64,000 bases of DNA, from positions 19,747-83,746 of the forward strand of contig DAMAHZ010000006.1 in NCBI GenBank assembly GCA_031993545.1. Direction: 5' to 3'. Source of the DNA: UBA1535 sp002323775. Its GTDB lineage: Bacteria; Bacillota; Clostridia; Tissierellales; Sedimentibacteraceae. Below, one piece after another: positions 1-8,740 of the stretch (its first letter is position 1; each line of letters starts with the position of its first letter). Made by a program: the position numbers and the translations under genes. The notes beneath the pieces are model-generated. The model saw only the letters and a program-made list of their open reading frames with translations, ran no database searches and was not told the DNA's origin.

Positions 1-1583
1 ACCTGCACATATTCATATCCTTCAACTGGACTAAGGTTTGAATTATTTAAAGCTTTTGAGTCCTTTGAATTTTCTGTAATTTTCACAGAATTATCTTTAT
101 TCATTGGATTAGTTTGGTTATTTCCATTGTTATTTGAGCCATTTTTAGCAGCTGGATTGTCTTGATTAGTTGAGCCTTGCTTTTTAACAAGAACTCTATT
201 GCCTCTTGCAACTGCTGCTATAGGAACTGAAAGAACATCCTTTTTATCCACTACTTGAATACTTGCATCAACGTTCATCCCCGGCAGAAGTCCCTCGGTT
301 TTATCAATTCTTATGGTTACAGGATAAACTGTTACACCGTTTGCAGTAATACCGTTTATACTAATTTTTGTAACCTTTCCCTCATAATTCTTGTTTGGCA
401 AAGCTTCAGCGCTTATCTTAACATTTTGACCGACTGAAATTTGCGATATGTCAAGTTCATCAACGTTTAAGGTCATAGTCAAATAAGACAGGTCAAAAAT
501 TGTACATAGGTTTTTCCCTGGCTCAAGCTTATCCCCCAGCTTATAATTTTTTTCAATTATAGTTCCTGATATTGGAGATTTTACTATGTATTGATCTAAA
601 TTTTTATACTGATTTTCAAGAGAAAGCTCCATATCTCTTAAATTTATTTGGCTATTTTCTATATTATCTTGAACTTGTGTACTTTCAATTACAGCTATAA
701 GTTGATTTTCAGAAATAAAATCCCCCTCCTTGACTGCAATTGACTTTATCTCGCCAGCAGCATTAGCCTTAATATTTGTTTCAGATTTATATGCAAAATT
801 TGCACTCTCAACACAGGCTATATCATCTATAATCGCTGTTGCCTTGTCACTCGGAGAAAGAGCCCCAGGATTTTTTACCTCTATACTTACTTTTTTTACT
901 ATCTTATAGCCATTTAATTGTTCTTCAACGTTCTTTATTTCTGAAACTTTTCCCTGTATAGTTTCATAGCTTCCCTCGATTGTCAAATTTGCTTTTTGAC
1001 CAATATAAAAATTATCAGCGTCATCTGAATTAAAATACAAATCTATTTTCATTGTACTGCTGTCTATTATAGAAGCTAAGCTTTGTCCTGCTTGAACCTT
1101 ATCCCCTTTTTTTACCATCATGCTTACAAGAGTTCCGCTTTTATCAGCTTTAATGTTTAAATCATTCACGCTGTCAAGCAATCTATTGTAGTCTTTCTGT
1201 GCCTGTGAAAGTTTTAATTCTGCCCTTTCAAGACTTGTTTTGGCATCTGAGCTATTAACCTCATACAAAACTGTGTCTTTATCTATTATATCTCCTTCTT
1301 CAAACGCAGCACTCATTATCTCGCCTGATATAAGAGCTGTCACCACATAAGAGTTAGCAGGCTTTAGGGTACCACTTCCTGTCAAATTAACATTAATATC
1401 ATGCTTAGAAACTTTTTCAAACAAATAATCAGCGCCACCCATTGTATTACTAGCCCTTCTTGCTCTGTTCATAACAAAATTAACAATGAGTGCAAGTACT
1501 ATTAAAACTACACCTATAACTACAAATTTTTTAATTTTCTTTTTTGGTTTTTTCTTCGTTGGAATTAACTTTTCTTGTTCCAC
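1..1583 (-). CDS. Efflux transporter periplasmic-adaptor-like protein (HlyD/AcrA/MacA family), C-terminus cut by window edge
   Basis: The reading frame stays open from a GTG at 1583 to the window edge, giving about 527 codons with no stop. The GTG follows an AGGAGG site (1591-1596) at 7 nt spacing. There is a lysine/proline-rich cytoplasmic N-terminus, one membrane helix near residues 18-36, then two biotinyl-lipoyl/beta-barrel type segments and a low-complexity Asn/Gly/Lys-rich stretch near the visible end. Adaptors of this family link an inner-membrane ABC (MacB-like) or other pump to the export path; in Gram-positives they act outside the membrane. The ABC partner presumably lies downstream, left of position 1. 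The duplicated lipoyl-like region makes it longer than a typical 370-400 residue adaptor. The family call is firm and the substrate is unknown. Confidence 0.85.
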   Translation of the reverse strand, partial: MEQEKLIPTKKKPKKKIKKFVVIGVVLIVLALIVNFVMNRARRASNTMGGADYLFEKVSKHDINVNLTGSGTLKPANSYVVTALISGEIMSAAFEEGDIIDKDTVLYEVNSSDAKTSLERAELKLSQAQKDYNRLLDSVNDLNIKADKSGTLVSMMVKKGDKVQAGQSLASIIDSSTMKIDLYFNSDDADNFYIGQKANLTIEGSYETIQGKVSEIKNVEEQLNGYKIVKKVSIEVKNPGALSPSDKATAIIDDIACVESANFAYKSETNIKANAAGEIKSIAVKEGDFISENQLIAVIESTQVQDNIENSQINLRDMELSLENQYKNLDQYIVKSPISGTIIEKNYKLGDKLEPGKNLCTIFDLSYLTMTLNVDELDISQISVGQNVKISAEALPNKNYEGKVTKISINGITANGVTVYPVTIRIDKTEGLLPGMNVDASIQVVDKKDVLSVPIAAVARGNRVLVKKQGSTNQDNPAAKNGSNNNGNNQTNPMNKDNSVKITENSKDSKALNNSNLSPVEGYEYVQ

Positions 1584-1766
1584 TTATTTTCCTCCTATTT
1601 GAATTTTAAATTATGCCATGTGCATTCTCTATACATGCACTAGAAACACATTTCATTATCATTTATTTCTAAGAATAAATACATTATCTTAATCTATACT
1701 TAAATTATAAGATTAAATTTATTACGATTTTATGAAGATATCTTGATGTATTAGAACTATAGTAAA

Positions 1767-1795
1767 ATAGTACACTAAATTCGTATGAATGTCAA
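1767..1795 (-). promoter_or_regulatory. Sigma-A-type promoter for the efflux adaptor gene
   Basis: On the minus strand a perfect TTGACA (1795-1790) is followed after 17 nt by TACTAT (1772-1767). Transcription would start near 1760, leaving a leader of about 175 nt before the GTG at 1583. The gap 1584-1888 otherwise holds only AT-rich sequence and the upstream region of recX. Confidence 0.55.
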
Positions 1796-1888
1796 TGAAA
1801 ATTTTATTAGAAATTTTTTGTTGCCAAAAACAAAATATGTTGATATTATTAATGTAATTTACACTTATAAGAAAGGCTTATTATAAAA

Positions 1889-2512
1889 ATGCTCAAAATA
1901 ACATTAATTGAACAGCAGAAAAATAGCGAGAATAGATTTAACATTTTTTTAAATAACAGATTTGCTTTTGGCTTGGATGCTTCTATATGCTACAAATATA
2001 AATTAAAAACGGACATGGAATTAGATGAATCTTTTATTGAAACCATCCTTAAGGCTGAGGAAAAGGACAAGGCTTCAAATTATGCTATGTATTTATTAGC
2101 TAAAAAAGACAGGACTAAAAATGAAATAATCAGCAAACTAAAAGACAAGGGTTTTGATGAGGAAATTATAAACAGTGCTATAGATAAGCTTGAAGAATAC
2201 AACTATATAAATGATGAAGCTTACTGCGAAAGATACATAAATGACAAAACAAAGTTCTCTAAATATGGCGTAAATAAAATTAAGTCGAAATTATATGCTA
2301 AGGGTGTCGACAAAGAAATTATTTCCAAGGAAATAGTCAAAATTGATAATGATTTGGAGTTTGAAAATGCTCTAGCATTAGCACAGAAAAAATTATCTTC
2401 CATAAAAGAAAGCGATAAGTATAAAATTAAGGCAAAATTGTCAAACCATCTAATAACAAAGGGATTTTCTTACGATACTATCAGAAAAGTATTTTCACAG
2501 CTTGAGTTATAA
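1889..2512 (+). CDS. recX: Regulatory protein RecX
   Basis: 207 residues, the usual length for Firmicute RecX. The protein is a chain of short three-helix units rich in Lys/Glu. It contains the family's typical Y-A..LL..K.RT..E motif (residues 66-80) and repeats of the form KG(F/V)(D)..(I)I..AI..L. RecX binds RecA filaments and modulates recombinase activity in the cytoplasm. It appears to be a single-gene unit: the upstream neighbour is divergent and the downstream hairpin at 2551-2587 ends the region. The start is an ATG with an AGAAAGG-like site upstream. recA is not in the window. Confidence 0.9.
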   Translation: MLKITLIEQQKNSENRFNIFLNNRFAFGLDASICYKYKLKTDMELDESFIETILKAEEKDKASNYAMYLLAKKDRTKNEIISKLKDKGFDEEIINSAIDKLEEYNYINDEAYCERYINDKTKFSKYGVNKIKSKLYAKGVDKEIISKEIVKIDNDLEFENALALAQKKLSSIKESDKYKIKAKLSNHLITKGFSYDTIRKVFSQLEL

Positions 2513-2550
2513 TCTAATTTATTAACAACATCAAATAATATTATTAATAA

Positions 2551-2587
2551 ATATATCAGAGCTGTTATATTCACAGCTCTGATATAT
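2551..2587. terminator. Long hairpin between convergent recX and the antitoxin gene
   Basis: A perfect 15-bp inverted repeat (2551-2565 with 2573-2587) and a 7-nt loop lie between two convergent genes. Neither side has a good U tract, so it could be a weak bidirectional terminator or an mRNA-stabilising stem. Confidence 0.5.
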
Positions 2588-2593
2588 AGTAGT

Positions 2594-2830
2594 TTATATT
2601 TCAAGTTTCTTTTTTAAGTCTTCATGAGAAATATAAGGCTGATATTCTTCTTCACCAACTTTATATAATTTCATTATGTTTTTTTCTTCGTCTGTTGGTT
2701 CTTCTTCTTTGATATTATCCCAAGTATTTTTTTGTATTAATTTGAAATTGCTTTGGATATATTTTAAAATTAGACTAGCTTGTTCTTCTGACATTATATC
2801 TAACAATCCTATAATTTTATCTTTTACCAC
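2594..2830 (-). CDS. Putative antitoxin of a type II toxin-antitoxin pair
   Basis: A 78-residue acidic protein translated from a GTG at 2830 with an AGGAGG site that overlaps the stop codon of the upstream toxin gene. It has a helical N-terminus (LLDIMSEEQASLILKYI) and a Glu/Lys-rich C-terminus ending in an amphipathic helix, as expected for a toxin-wrapping antitoxin tail. I do not recognise a RelB, PHD or AbrB DNA-binding fold with certainty. The assignment rests mainly on tight coupling to the RelE-like gene (11-nt gap). Confidence 0.6.
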   Translation of the reverse strand: MVKDKIIGLLDIMSEEQASLILKYIQSNFKLIQKNTWDNIKEEEPTDEEKNIMKLYKVGEEEYQPYISHEDLKKKLEI

Positions 2831-2841
2831 GATTAATCCTC

Positions 2842-3072
2842 CTATTTATACACTTGACCCCTATTATCTATATCTATTATATCAATAATGACACCTTGTC
2901 TGTCAAAAATAACCCTGAATGTCCCGACCCTTAATCTATATCCTTCTTCACCTTGGAGCTTTATAACATCCCCTATTGGTAATTTTTCTATTGCCATAAC
3001 TATTCTTTTACTTGTTTCTCTAGTCTGTTTTTCTAAAAATTTAATTGCTTTTTTAGAATATGTTATATACAC
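2842..3072 (-). CDS. RelE/ParE-family toxin
   Basis: 76 residues from a GTG start behind a G-rich ribosome site. The sequence has the compact RelE pattern: an N-terminal helix pair (SKKAIKFLEKQ..ETSKRI), a basic loop, the strand pair YRLRVGTFRVIFD, and the terminal strand IIDIIDIDNRGQVYK. RelE-fold toxins cleave ribosome-bound mRNA; some relatives poison gyrase instead. The R-L-R-V-G.FRV..D core fits the RelE side. The toxin precedes its antitoxin, the reverse of classical relBE. The pair sits alone between recX and an ABC exporter. Confidence 0.8.
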   Translation of the reverse strand: MYITYSKKAIKFLEKQTRETSKRIVMAIEKLPIGDVIKLQGEEGYRLRVGTFRVIFDRQGVIIDIIDIDNRGQVYK

Positions 3073-3193
3073 CTTACCCCCCTTTTATACAACTTCATAT
3101 CAATGCGTATTTATATGTATTATATATGTTTTAATAGAATTTATCAATAGAATTTTGTTTTTATGTTAATGATGTTTAGTATACAATTAAAAC

Positions 3194-3240
3194 AAAAAAT
3201 ATGTGTAAAGTCTACAAATTAAATTCTACACATATTTTTT
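3194..3240. terminator. Rho-independent terminator (minus-strand exporter operon)
   Basis: A perfect 14-bp inverted repeat (3194-3207 with 3227-3240) has A6 at one end and T6 at the other. It follows the bceB-like gene that ends at 3265 and can work in both directions. Confidence 0.8.
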
Positions 3241-3264
3241 GGGAGTTTAAAATTTATAATATCA

Positions 3265-5286
3265 CTATTTAACTATTCTATAATAAGTTCTTGCTGTTAT
3301 TGCATACACAATAATGTAAAACACCGTAAATATTAAAATTGATACTAAAGTACATATTGCAAACAAATCAGTATTTATCAAATTAATCAACCTAAGCATT
3401 TTTGTTATTATCGGAAAAGCAAAGGCAATGTGAATAGCTGTTGTAACTATTGGCAAGAAGAATACTATCAAAACCTGAGAACGAATTGAACTCCTAATTT
3501 CTAAATGACTCATACCTACCTTTTGCATTATCTCAAAGCGTTCCTTGTCGTCGTAGCCCTCTGATATTTGCTTATAGTACATTATTAGCACAGTGGCCAT
3601 AATAAATACCACTCCTAGGAATATTCCCAAGAAGAATAAGCCTCCGTATACATTATAGAAATCTTTAGTTGCCTCTGCTGATGAGCTAATATAAAACGAA
3701 AAAACTTTTTCTCCGTCTGGTCTTGATTTTTCAGCAACATTAGTAAATAAATCGTTGTAAAACTCTTGTTGCTCGTCTATTGACCCTTCTATATCAAATG
3801 CAATATAATAAAATGGCTTAAATTCTTCTTCAACAAGCTTAGTAGAGTTCTCAGCTTCCTCTGTAAGCAAATTATTTAAGCTTTCCATATTATTAGTAAT
3901 TATATAGAAGGTGCTTAAAACGTCTGAACCCGCTCTATCATTAACTACAAAGCTTTTAAGATGTTCTTTAATTTTGTATTCATTTTTAAACATTATTATG
4001 CTATTATTGTTAAAAACGTCTTTGCTTGAATACATAAGAACTTCATCATCTTTTAATACTATATTGCCGTTTGATATTTTATTATAATCTTCAAGAGCGA
4101 TAAAATATATCTTTCTTAATTCATCTAAATTTTTGAAATTATTAAAATTATGATCGGTTGATAATTTTATTTCATTTCCATTTAGAGTTGCATCAAAATT
4201 TATATATTTATATCTTAACTCATTAGAAGATTTCATATTGTGTTTGTTTAAAGCTTCACTTATAACTTTATCTACCTCATTATTAAGCTCCGGATTATAT
4301 TCTTGTAAATTTATATTTATGTTCCTCGGATATCTCTCTCTTACTGCATCCTCCATACCTATATACAGAGAAACTGTAGAGGAAAGCATGACCAAAACCA
4401 TAGTTGATAAAATACATATATTTGCAAGTCCTACTGCATTTTGTTTCATACGATAAATCATACCTGATACACTTATAAAATGCTTTGTTTTATAGTAATA
4501 ATTTTTATTCTTTCTAAGAATTTTCAAAATCATTATGCTTCCGGTTGTAAATAATAAGTAAGTTCCTATAATAACCAATATTACAGCAATAAAAAATATA
4601 AGTAATGTTGCCGTAGCCATTTTTGCTGTTATGGCTAAATAGTATCCAATACCTAAACAAGTAAATCCAATGATTGACAGAAGCCATTTTGTTTTAGGCT
4701 CTTTTTCACCTACCTGTCTACCTTTTAATAGCTCTACAGGCTTAGAAAGATGAATTTGCCTTAAATTATTTAACAATATAAGCGTAAATATCGCTCCAAA
4801 CAAGCTTAATGTTACAATTATCGTTTCATAGGATATATTAAAACCAAAATACACATTAAAATTCATCAGTTTAATTAATAGCAAAAGACTAAGCTTTGAA
4901 AGAAGAATACCAAATGAAATCCCTAAAGCTAAACTTAAAAATGCTATAAATAGTGTTTCATAAAAAATTATTTTAGAAATATGCTTTTTTTCCATACCAA
5001 GAATATTGAATAAGCCAAATTCTTTTTTCCTTCGCTTCATTAAAAAGCTATTTGTATATATCAAAAATATGACTGCAAATATCGCTATTACCCATGTTCC
5101 AAGCATAAGCAGAGTTTGAGTCATAGCGCCTCCGTACATATTTGCAAGACCCTTGTCAACAGAAAGAGCGTACATTATAAAGTACATCATCACTGTTCCA
5201 ATGCAAGTCAAGATATACGGTACATAGGTTCTATAATTATTTTTAATATTTATAACTGCTAGACGCTGATATAAAAATTTACTCAT
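3265..5286 (-). CDS. Bce-type ABC transporter permease (FtsX domain)
   Basis: About 673 residues. Four N-terminal membrane helices (first near residues 20-40) are followed by more helices, a large extracellular domain of roughly 200 residues and a final FtsX-type three-helix bundle, giving ten segments in all, as in BceB. The SFLMKRRKKEFGLFNILGM motif after the second helix is characteristic. The ATG at 5286 is preferred over the upstream in-frame GTG at 5298 because AGGTGG lies just before it; it overlaps the end of the ATPase gene by a few bases. BceB-type permeases confer resistance to bacitracin, nisin-like or other cell-wall-active peptides and signal to a paired histidine kinase. The nearest such kinase is at 20035-21138. 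Confidence 0.88.
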   Translation of the reverse strand: MSKFLYQRLAVINIKNNYRTYVPYILTCIGTVMMYFIMYALSVDKGLANMYGGAMTQTLLMLGTWVIAIFAVIFLIYTNSFLMKRRKKEFGLFNILGMEKKHISKIIFYETLFIAFLSLALGISFGILLSKLSLLLLIKLMNFNVYFGFNISYETIIVTLSLFGAIFTLILLNNLRQIHLSKPVELLKGRQVGEKEPKTKWLLSIIGFTCLGIGYYLAITAKMATATLLIFFIAVILVIIGTYLLFTTGSIMILKILRKNKNYYYKTKHFISVSGMIYRMKQNAVGLANICILSTMVLVMLSSTVSLYIGMEDAVRERYPRNININLQEYNPELNNEVDKVISEALNKHNMKSSNELRYKYINFDATLNGNEIKLSTDHNFNNFKNLDELRKIYFIALEDYNKISNGNIVLKDDEVLMYSSKDVFNNNSIIMFKNEYKIKEHLKSFVVNDRAGSDVLSTFYIITNNMESLNNLLTEEAENSTKLVEEEFKPFYYIAFDIEGSIDEQQEFYNDLFTNVAEKSRPDGEKVFSFYISSSAEATKDFYNVYGGLFFLGIFLGVVFIMATVLIMYYKQISEGYDDKERFEIMQKVGMSHLEIRSSIRSQVLIVFFLPIVTTAIHIAFAFPIITKMLRLINLINTDLFAICTLVSILIFTVFYIIVYAITARTYYRIVK

Positions 5287-6046
5287 TTCTTCCACCACCT
5301 GTCGCTATCATGGTGAGTGTGTCAGAAATTTTTTGGTACATATCTTCATTGCTCATAGAGCCTTTGTACAGTTGATGGAATACCTCCCCATCTTTAATAA
5401 ACAATACTCTTTTAGCATGACTTGCAGCCTTTGTGCTGTGAGTTACCATAAGTATTGTCTGTTCATTTGCATTAATTTTACTAAATATCTTTAATAATTC
5501 ATCTGTAGCTTTTGAATCTAATGCACCCGTTGGCTCATCTGCTAAAATTATCTTTGGATTTGTTATAAGTGCTCTTGCAACAGCAGTTCTTTGCTTTTGT
5601 CCTCCTGATACCTCATATGGATATTTTGCCAAGATATCAGTTATACCCAAGCTCTTAGCTACAGGCTGCAATCTTTCTTTCATCTCCTCGTATGATTTAC
5701 CCGCAAGCACTAATGGTAAAAAGATATTATCCTGAATAGAAAATGTATCAAGTAAATTGAAATCTTGAAAAACAAAGCCTAAATTATCACGGCGGAAAGC
5801 AGAGATTTCTTTCTCCTTTATCGATACTATGCTATTCCCATTTAGCATAACCTCTCCGCTAGTAGGCTTATCAAGTGCTGCCAAAATATTAAGTAAAGTT
5901 GTTTTTCCCGATCCTGATTCCCCCATTATAGCCACATACTCGCCTCTTTCAACAGAAAAAGAAACATTTGACAAAGCTAAAACTTGATTTCCTCCAAAAC
6001 GTGTAGTGTATATTTTCTTTAAATTATTAACCTCTAATAGTGACAT
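5279..6046 (-). CDS. Bce-type ABC transporter ATP-binding protein
   Basis: 255 residues with Walker A GESGSGKTT, Q-loop (VFQDFNLL), signature VSGGQKQR, Walker B ILADEPTGALD and switch histidine (MVTHSTKAA). These are typical of the MacB/LolD/BceA subfamily. It energises the permease encoded immediately downstream, and the overlapping stop and start codons indicate translational coupling. The ATG at 6046 has an AAAGGAAA site. The two genes form a two-gene unit ending at the 3194-3240 terminator. Confidence 0.92.
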   Translation of the reverse strand: MSLLEVNNLKKIYTTRFGGNQVLALSNVSFSVERGEYVAIMGESGSGKTTLLNILAALDKPTSGEVMLNGNSIVSIKEKEISAFRRDNLGFVFQDFNLLDTFSIQDNIFLPLVLAGKSYEEMKERLQPVAKSLGITDILAKYPYEVSGGQKQRTAVARALITNPKIILADEPTGALDSKATDELLKIFSKINANEQTILMVTHSTKAASHAKRVLFIKDGEVFHQLYKGSMSNEDMYQKISDTLTMIATGGGRNE

Positions 6047-6143
6047 ATTATTAATTTTCCTTTCATAGTAGACTATTTTTTGCGTTTATAGAACGCTTTA
6101 TACTAATTTTAGTTTAATAAACTATAACACTATTATAAAAAAT

Positions 6144-6182
6144 AAGGAAATGCCCTGCCATAACTTTAGCTTACATTTCCTT
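6144..6182 (-). terminator. Terminator of the Ynj-like operon
   Basis: A 9-bp stem (6182-6174 with 6152-6144 on the minus strand) is followed by TTATTTTTT. It lies downstream of the last gene of the 12-kb-to-6-kb minus-strand operon and upstream of the Bce-type ATPase gene. The rest of the gap 6047-6312 holds no gene that I can see. Confidence 0.7.
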
Positions 6183-6312
6183 TATCTAAACTTACAATAT
6201 TGAAAGGTTCTATTTTATAAATAATAAAAAAACATTTTTTCTATTATATCACTTGATATATTAACATTAATTAATTATATTATTTTTTTGAATATTATGC
6301 AATATGAGTTTT

Positions 6313-7080
6313 TCAATTAATTTTCAATATTTTATCCGAAAACACTATACTGCCGTCCCCCAAGGATGTAATTTCTCCAAGAAAATTATCTACTTCCTCA
6401 ATATTAGTCCTGTTAATTAGCTTGACAGGCTCTGCACATAAAACCATTTTACCTTTAAATAAAAATGCTATTTTATCACTCATAAAAAAGGCATCCTCTT
6501 TGTCATGAGTTATCATTACAGTAGTAATTTTAAATTGTCTGTGCAGTCTCAATATGTAATCTCTTATGTAGATTTTAAGATTGTTGTCAAGTCCTGTAAA
6601 TGGCTCATCTAAAAGCAGAACTTTCGGCTCAGATGCCAATGCTCTCATAAGAGCAACAAGCTGCTGCTGTCCTCCTGAAAGCTGATAAGGATATTTGAAA
6701 ATATGCTCTTTCATATTAAAAAACTCAACTATTTCCTCTGTTTTCTCAACAATTTTATCTTTGCTAAACTTTTTCATTTTCAGTCCAAACTGTATGTTTT
6801 CAATAACACTTAAATGTGGGAAAAGATGCTTGGATTGATGAACCATAGCTATTTGTCTTTTCTCCATAGGAAGGCTATTGATAACTTCATTTTCAAGAAT
6901 TACTTGACCTTTATCGGCAAAAATTGCCCCTGTAATAACTCTTAAAATTGTTGTTTTACCTGCTCCGCTTGGACCTAAAATTGAAAAAAAGCAACTTTTA
7001 TCTATATTCAAATTTATGTCGTTTAAAATATCATTGTCAGCTATACTGTAGCTAAGATTTTTCAGTTCTAAAAAACTCAT
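6313..7080 (-). CDS. YnjD-like ABC transporter ATP-binding protein
   Basis: 255 residues with Walker A GPSGAGKTT, signature LSGGQQQLVAL, Walker B VLLLDEPFTGLD and switch MITHDKED. It is an importer-type ATPase of the YnjD/ThiQ/PotA class. The start overlaps the preceding permease stop by 4 nt (ATGA), so it is the last gene of a tightly coupled operon of at least seven genes. The gene order binding protein - permease - permease - ATPase, together with the CDP-alcohol transferase upstream, matches E. coli ynjBCDF. The transported solute is unknown. Confidence 0.85.
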   Translation of the reverse strand: MSFLELKNLSYSIADNDILNDINLNIDKSCFFSILGPSGAGKTTILRVITGAIFADKGQVILENEVINSLPMEKRQIAMVHQSKHLFPHLSVIENIQFGLKMKKFSKDKIVEKTEEIVEFFNMKEHIFKYPYQLSGGQQQLVALMRALASEPKVLLLDEPFTGLDNNLKIYIRDYILRLHRQFKITTVMITHDKEDAFFMSDKIAFLFKGKMVLCAEPVKLINRTNIEEVDNFLGEITSLGDGSIVFSDKILKIN

Positions 7081-7868
7081 ATCAATTCATTTCTCTTTCT
7101 ATTATTATACATTTTTTCTATTCCTGCACAAAGTACCATCACTATTATACCATAAAGCATATATAAGAAAATATATACTGATGCAATATTTCTGTCAGAA
7201 CCAGTTATATATGGTGTCATTATCATTGAAAAGTTTACCGAATTATAGTCTCCCACAAAAAAATTTATAAAATATTGCGAATATGAAATGATAAATGCCA
7301 TTAAAAAGCTCGAAATATAACCATTCATATAAACAGGCACATTTATTAAATAAAACGCCTGCCACCTGCTTGCCCCAAGTCCTCTGGCAACCTGTTCCTG
7401 CTCTATACCCCATACACGGTAAAATGAATATACCATCTTAAACGCATATGGAAGCGAAAAATAAACATGAAGAATTAACACCATTACACTTCCTCTTAGT
7501 CCCAATATATTTAACAGCATTTTGTGACTTCCGATACACACGCTTACAACGGGTAAAAGCATAGGCAAATAAAATATGCTTTCCAGCTGCTGCTTATATT
7601 TGAAACTGCTTTTTATAAAAAATCTCGAAAGCATTACGCTCAGTATAAGTGAAATAAGTGCCGCAGCTATAGAAAATAAAACAGATTTTACTCCGATGAG
7701 CCAGTCACCGGAATTGACAAAGTATATAAACCATTTTAATGTTAAATTGCTTGGTAAATTATCATTAGCTGCCCAGCTTGAAAAAAATGTCCATACGAGC
7801 ATAGACAATAGCGGAAGAAGCAAAAATATCATTAGTAAAGCAAATATAAGCTTATTAAAAATTTTCAT
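7077..7868 (-). CDS. YnjC-like ABC permease, second subunit
   Basis: 263 residues with six predicted membrane helices and an EAA loop (EQVARGLGASRWQAFYLIN, about residues 158-176) that docks on the ATPase. It belongs to the binding-protein-dependent permease superfamily, CysW/ThiP side. E. coli YnjC is one long permease of twelve helices; here the two halves are separate genes. Both ends overlap the neighbours by 4 nt, implying coupled translation. Confidence 0.85.
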   Translation of the reverse strand: MKIFNKLIFALLMIFLLLPLLSMLVWTFFSSWAANDNLPSNLTLKWFIYFVNSGDWLIGVKSVLFSIAAALISLILSVMLSRFFIKSSFKYKQQLESIFYLPMLLPVVSVCIGSHKMLLNILGLRGSVMVLILHVYFSLPYAFKMVYSFYRVWGIEQEQVARGLGASRWQAFYLINVPVYMNGYISSFLMAFIISYSQYFINFFVGDYNSVNFSMIMTPYITGSDRNIASVYIFLYMLYGIIVMVLCAGIEKMYNNRKRNELI

Positions 7869-8740
7869 AAAGAAGTTCCTTTTTTAGTTTGTTTAAGTGA
7901 TTTATAAAATATAACACATAATATAATCGATACTGCCATCATCACAAAGTTTATTGCCATAGATGATGCTCTGTACAGCAAATCTGGATTTATATATGAA
8001 TTATATGCCAGTACCCCTATCGAAATAGGTGTTGATGGACCTAAAAAATAATATCCCTCATAGGAAAACAAATTATAATTAAAAATAATCAGAGAAGATG
8101 TAAGTATTGAATGTCTGCATAAAGGCAGTAAAATTTTGTACATATACATTATATCTGTACAGCCTAAATTTTTAGCTGTTTCTCTATATTCCAGGCCTGT
8201 TTTAATAAATATGGGATACAGCGAAAATGCTACAAACGGAATTCCCTTAAAAGCATTTAGAATTATTACTGCTATTCCCTTGGAATTGTAAATAATATCA
8301 AGAGGTGCTATATCTGCCCCTAAAATTAAAGCTATATGGTAAATCAGACCTCTATCGCTGTATGTACTATATATCAGCACTGCCGCTGCAATGTAGGAAA
8401 GAAGTATTGGATATCTGTACATAAAAGCTGTCAAGCCTCTCTTTTTTCGAGAAAAAACATAACTCAGATATGTACCCGCAACAATAGATATCGTTGTTGA
8501 AATCAATGCAACAATTATGCTGAACAAAAATCCTTCCAAAAAAATTCTATCTCCTATCAGCCTAGCATAGTGTTTAAAGGTAATTTCATTTAAAAAAAGC
8601 TCGGGTATCACACCTAAGCTTTCTCTAAACGTATTTACAAGAACATAAGCAGTAATTGAAAACACTATCAAAAAAGATGGCATGAGCAGAAGTGAATTCT
8701 CTATGATGTTTTTCTTATTGCTTTTCAAAAAGAACCACAT
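7865..8740 (-). CDS. YnjC-like ABC permease, first subunit
   Basis: 291 residues with six membrane helices and an EAA-type loop (ETAKNLGCTDIMYMYKILLP). It pairs with the permease encoded at 7077-7868 to form the channel. The ATG at 8740 overlaps the end of the substrate-binding gene by 26 nt; a shorter start cannot be excluded, but the first helix begins within 20 residues of this Met. It is part of the same operon. Confidence 0.82.
   Translation of the reverse strand: MWFFLKSNKKNIIENSLLLMPSFLIVFSITAYVLVNTFRESLGVIPELFLNEITFKHYARLIGDRIFLEGFLFSIIVALISTTISIVAGTYLSYVFSRKKRGLTAFMYRYPILLSYIAAAVLIYSTYSDRGLIYHIALILGADIAPLDIIYNSKGIAVIILNAFKGIPFVAFSLYPIFIKTGLEYRETAKNLGCTDIMYMYKILLPLCRHSILTSSLIIFNYNLFSYEGYYFLGPSTPISIGVLAYNSYINPDLLYRASSMAINFVMMAVSIILCVIFYKSLKQTKKGTSL

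Noticed and set aside
255..437. 60-codon plus-strand frame inside the efflux adaptor gene
   Set aside because: It lies wholly within a clear minus-strand coding frame and has no ribosome site.
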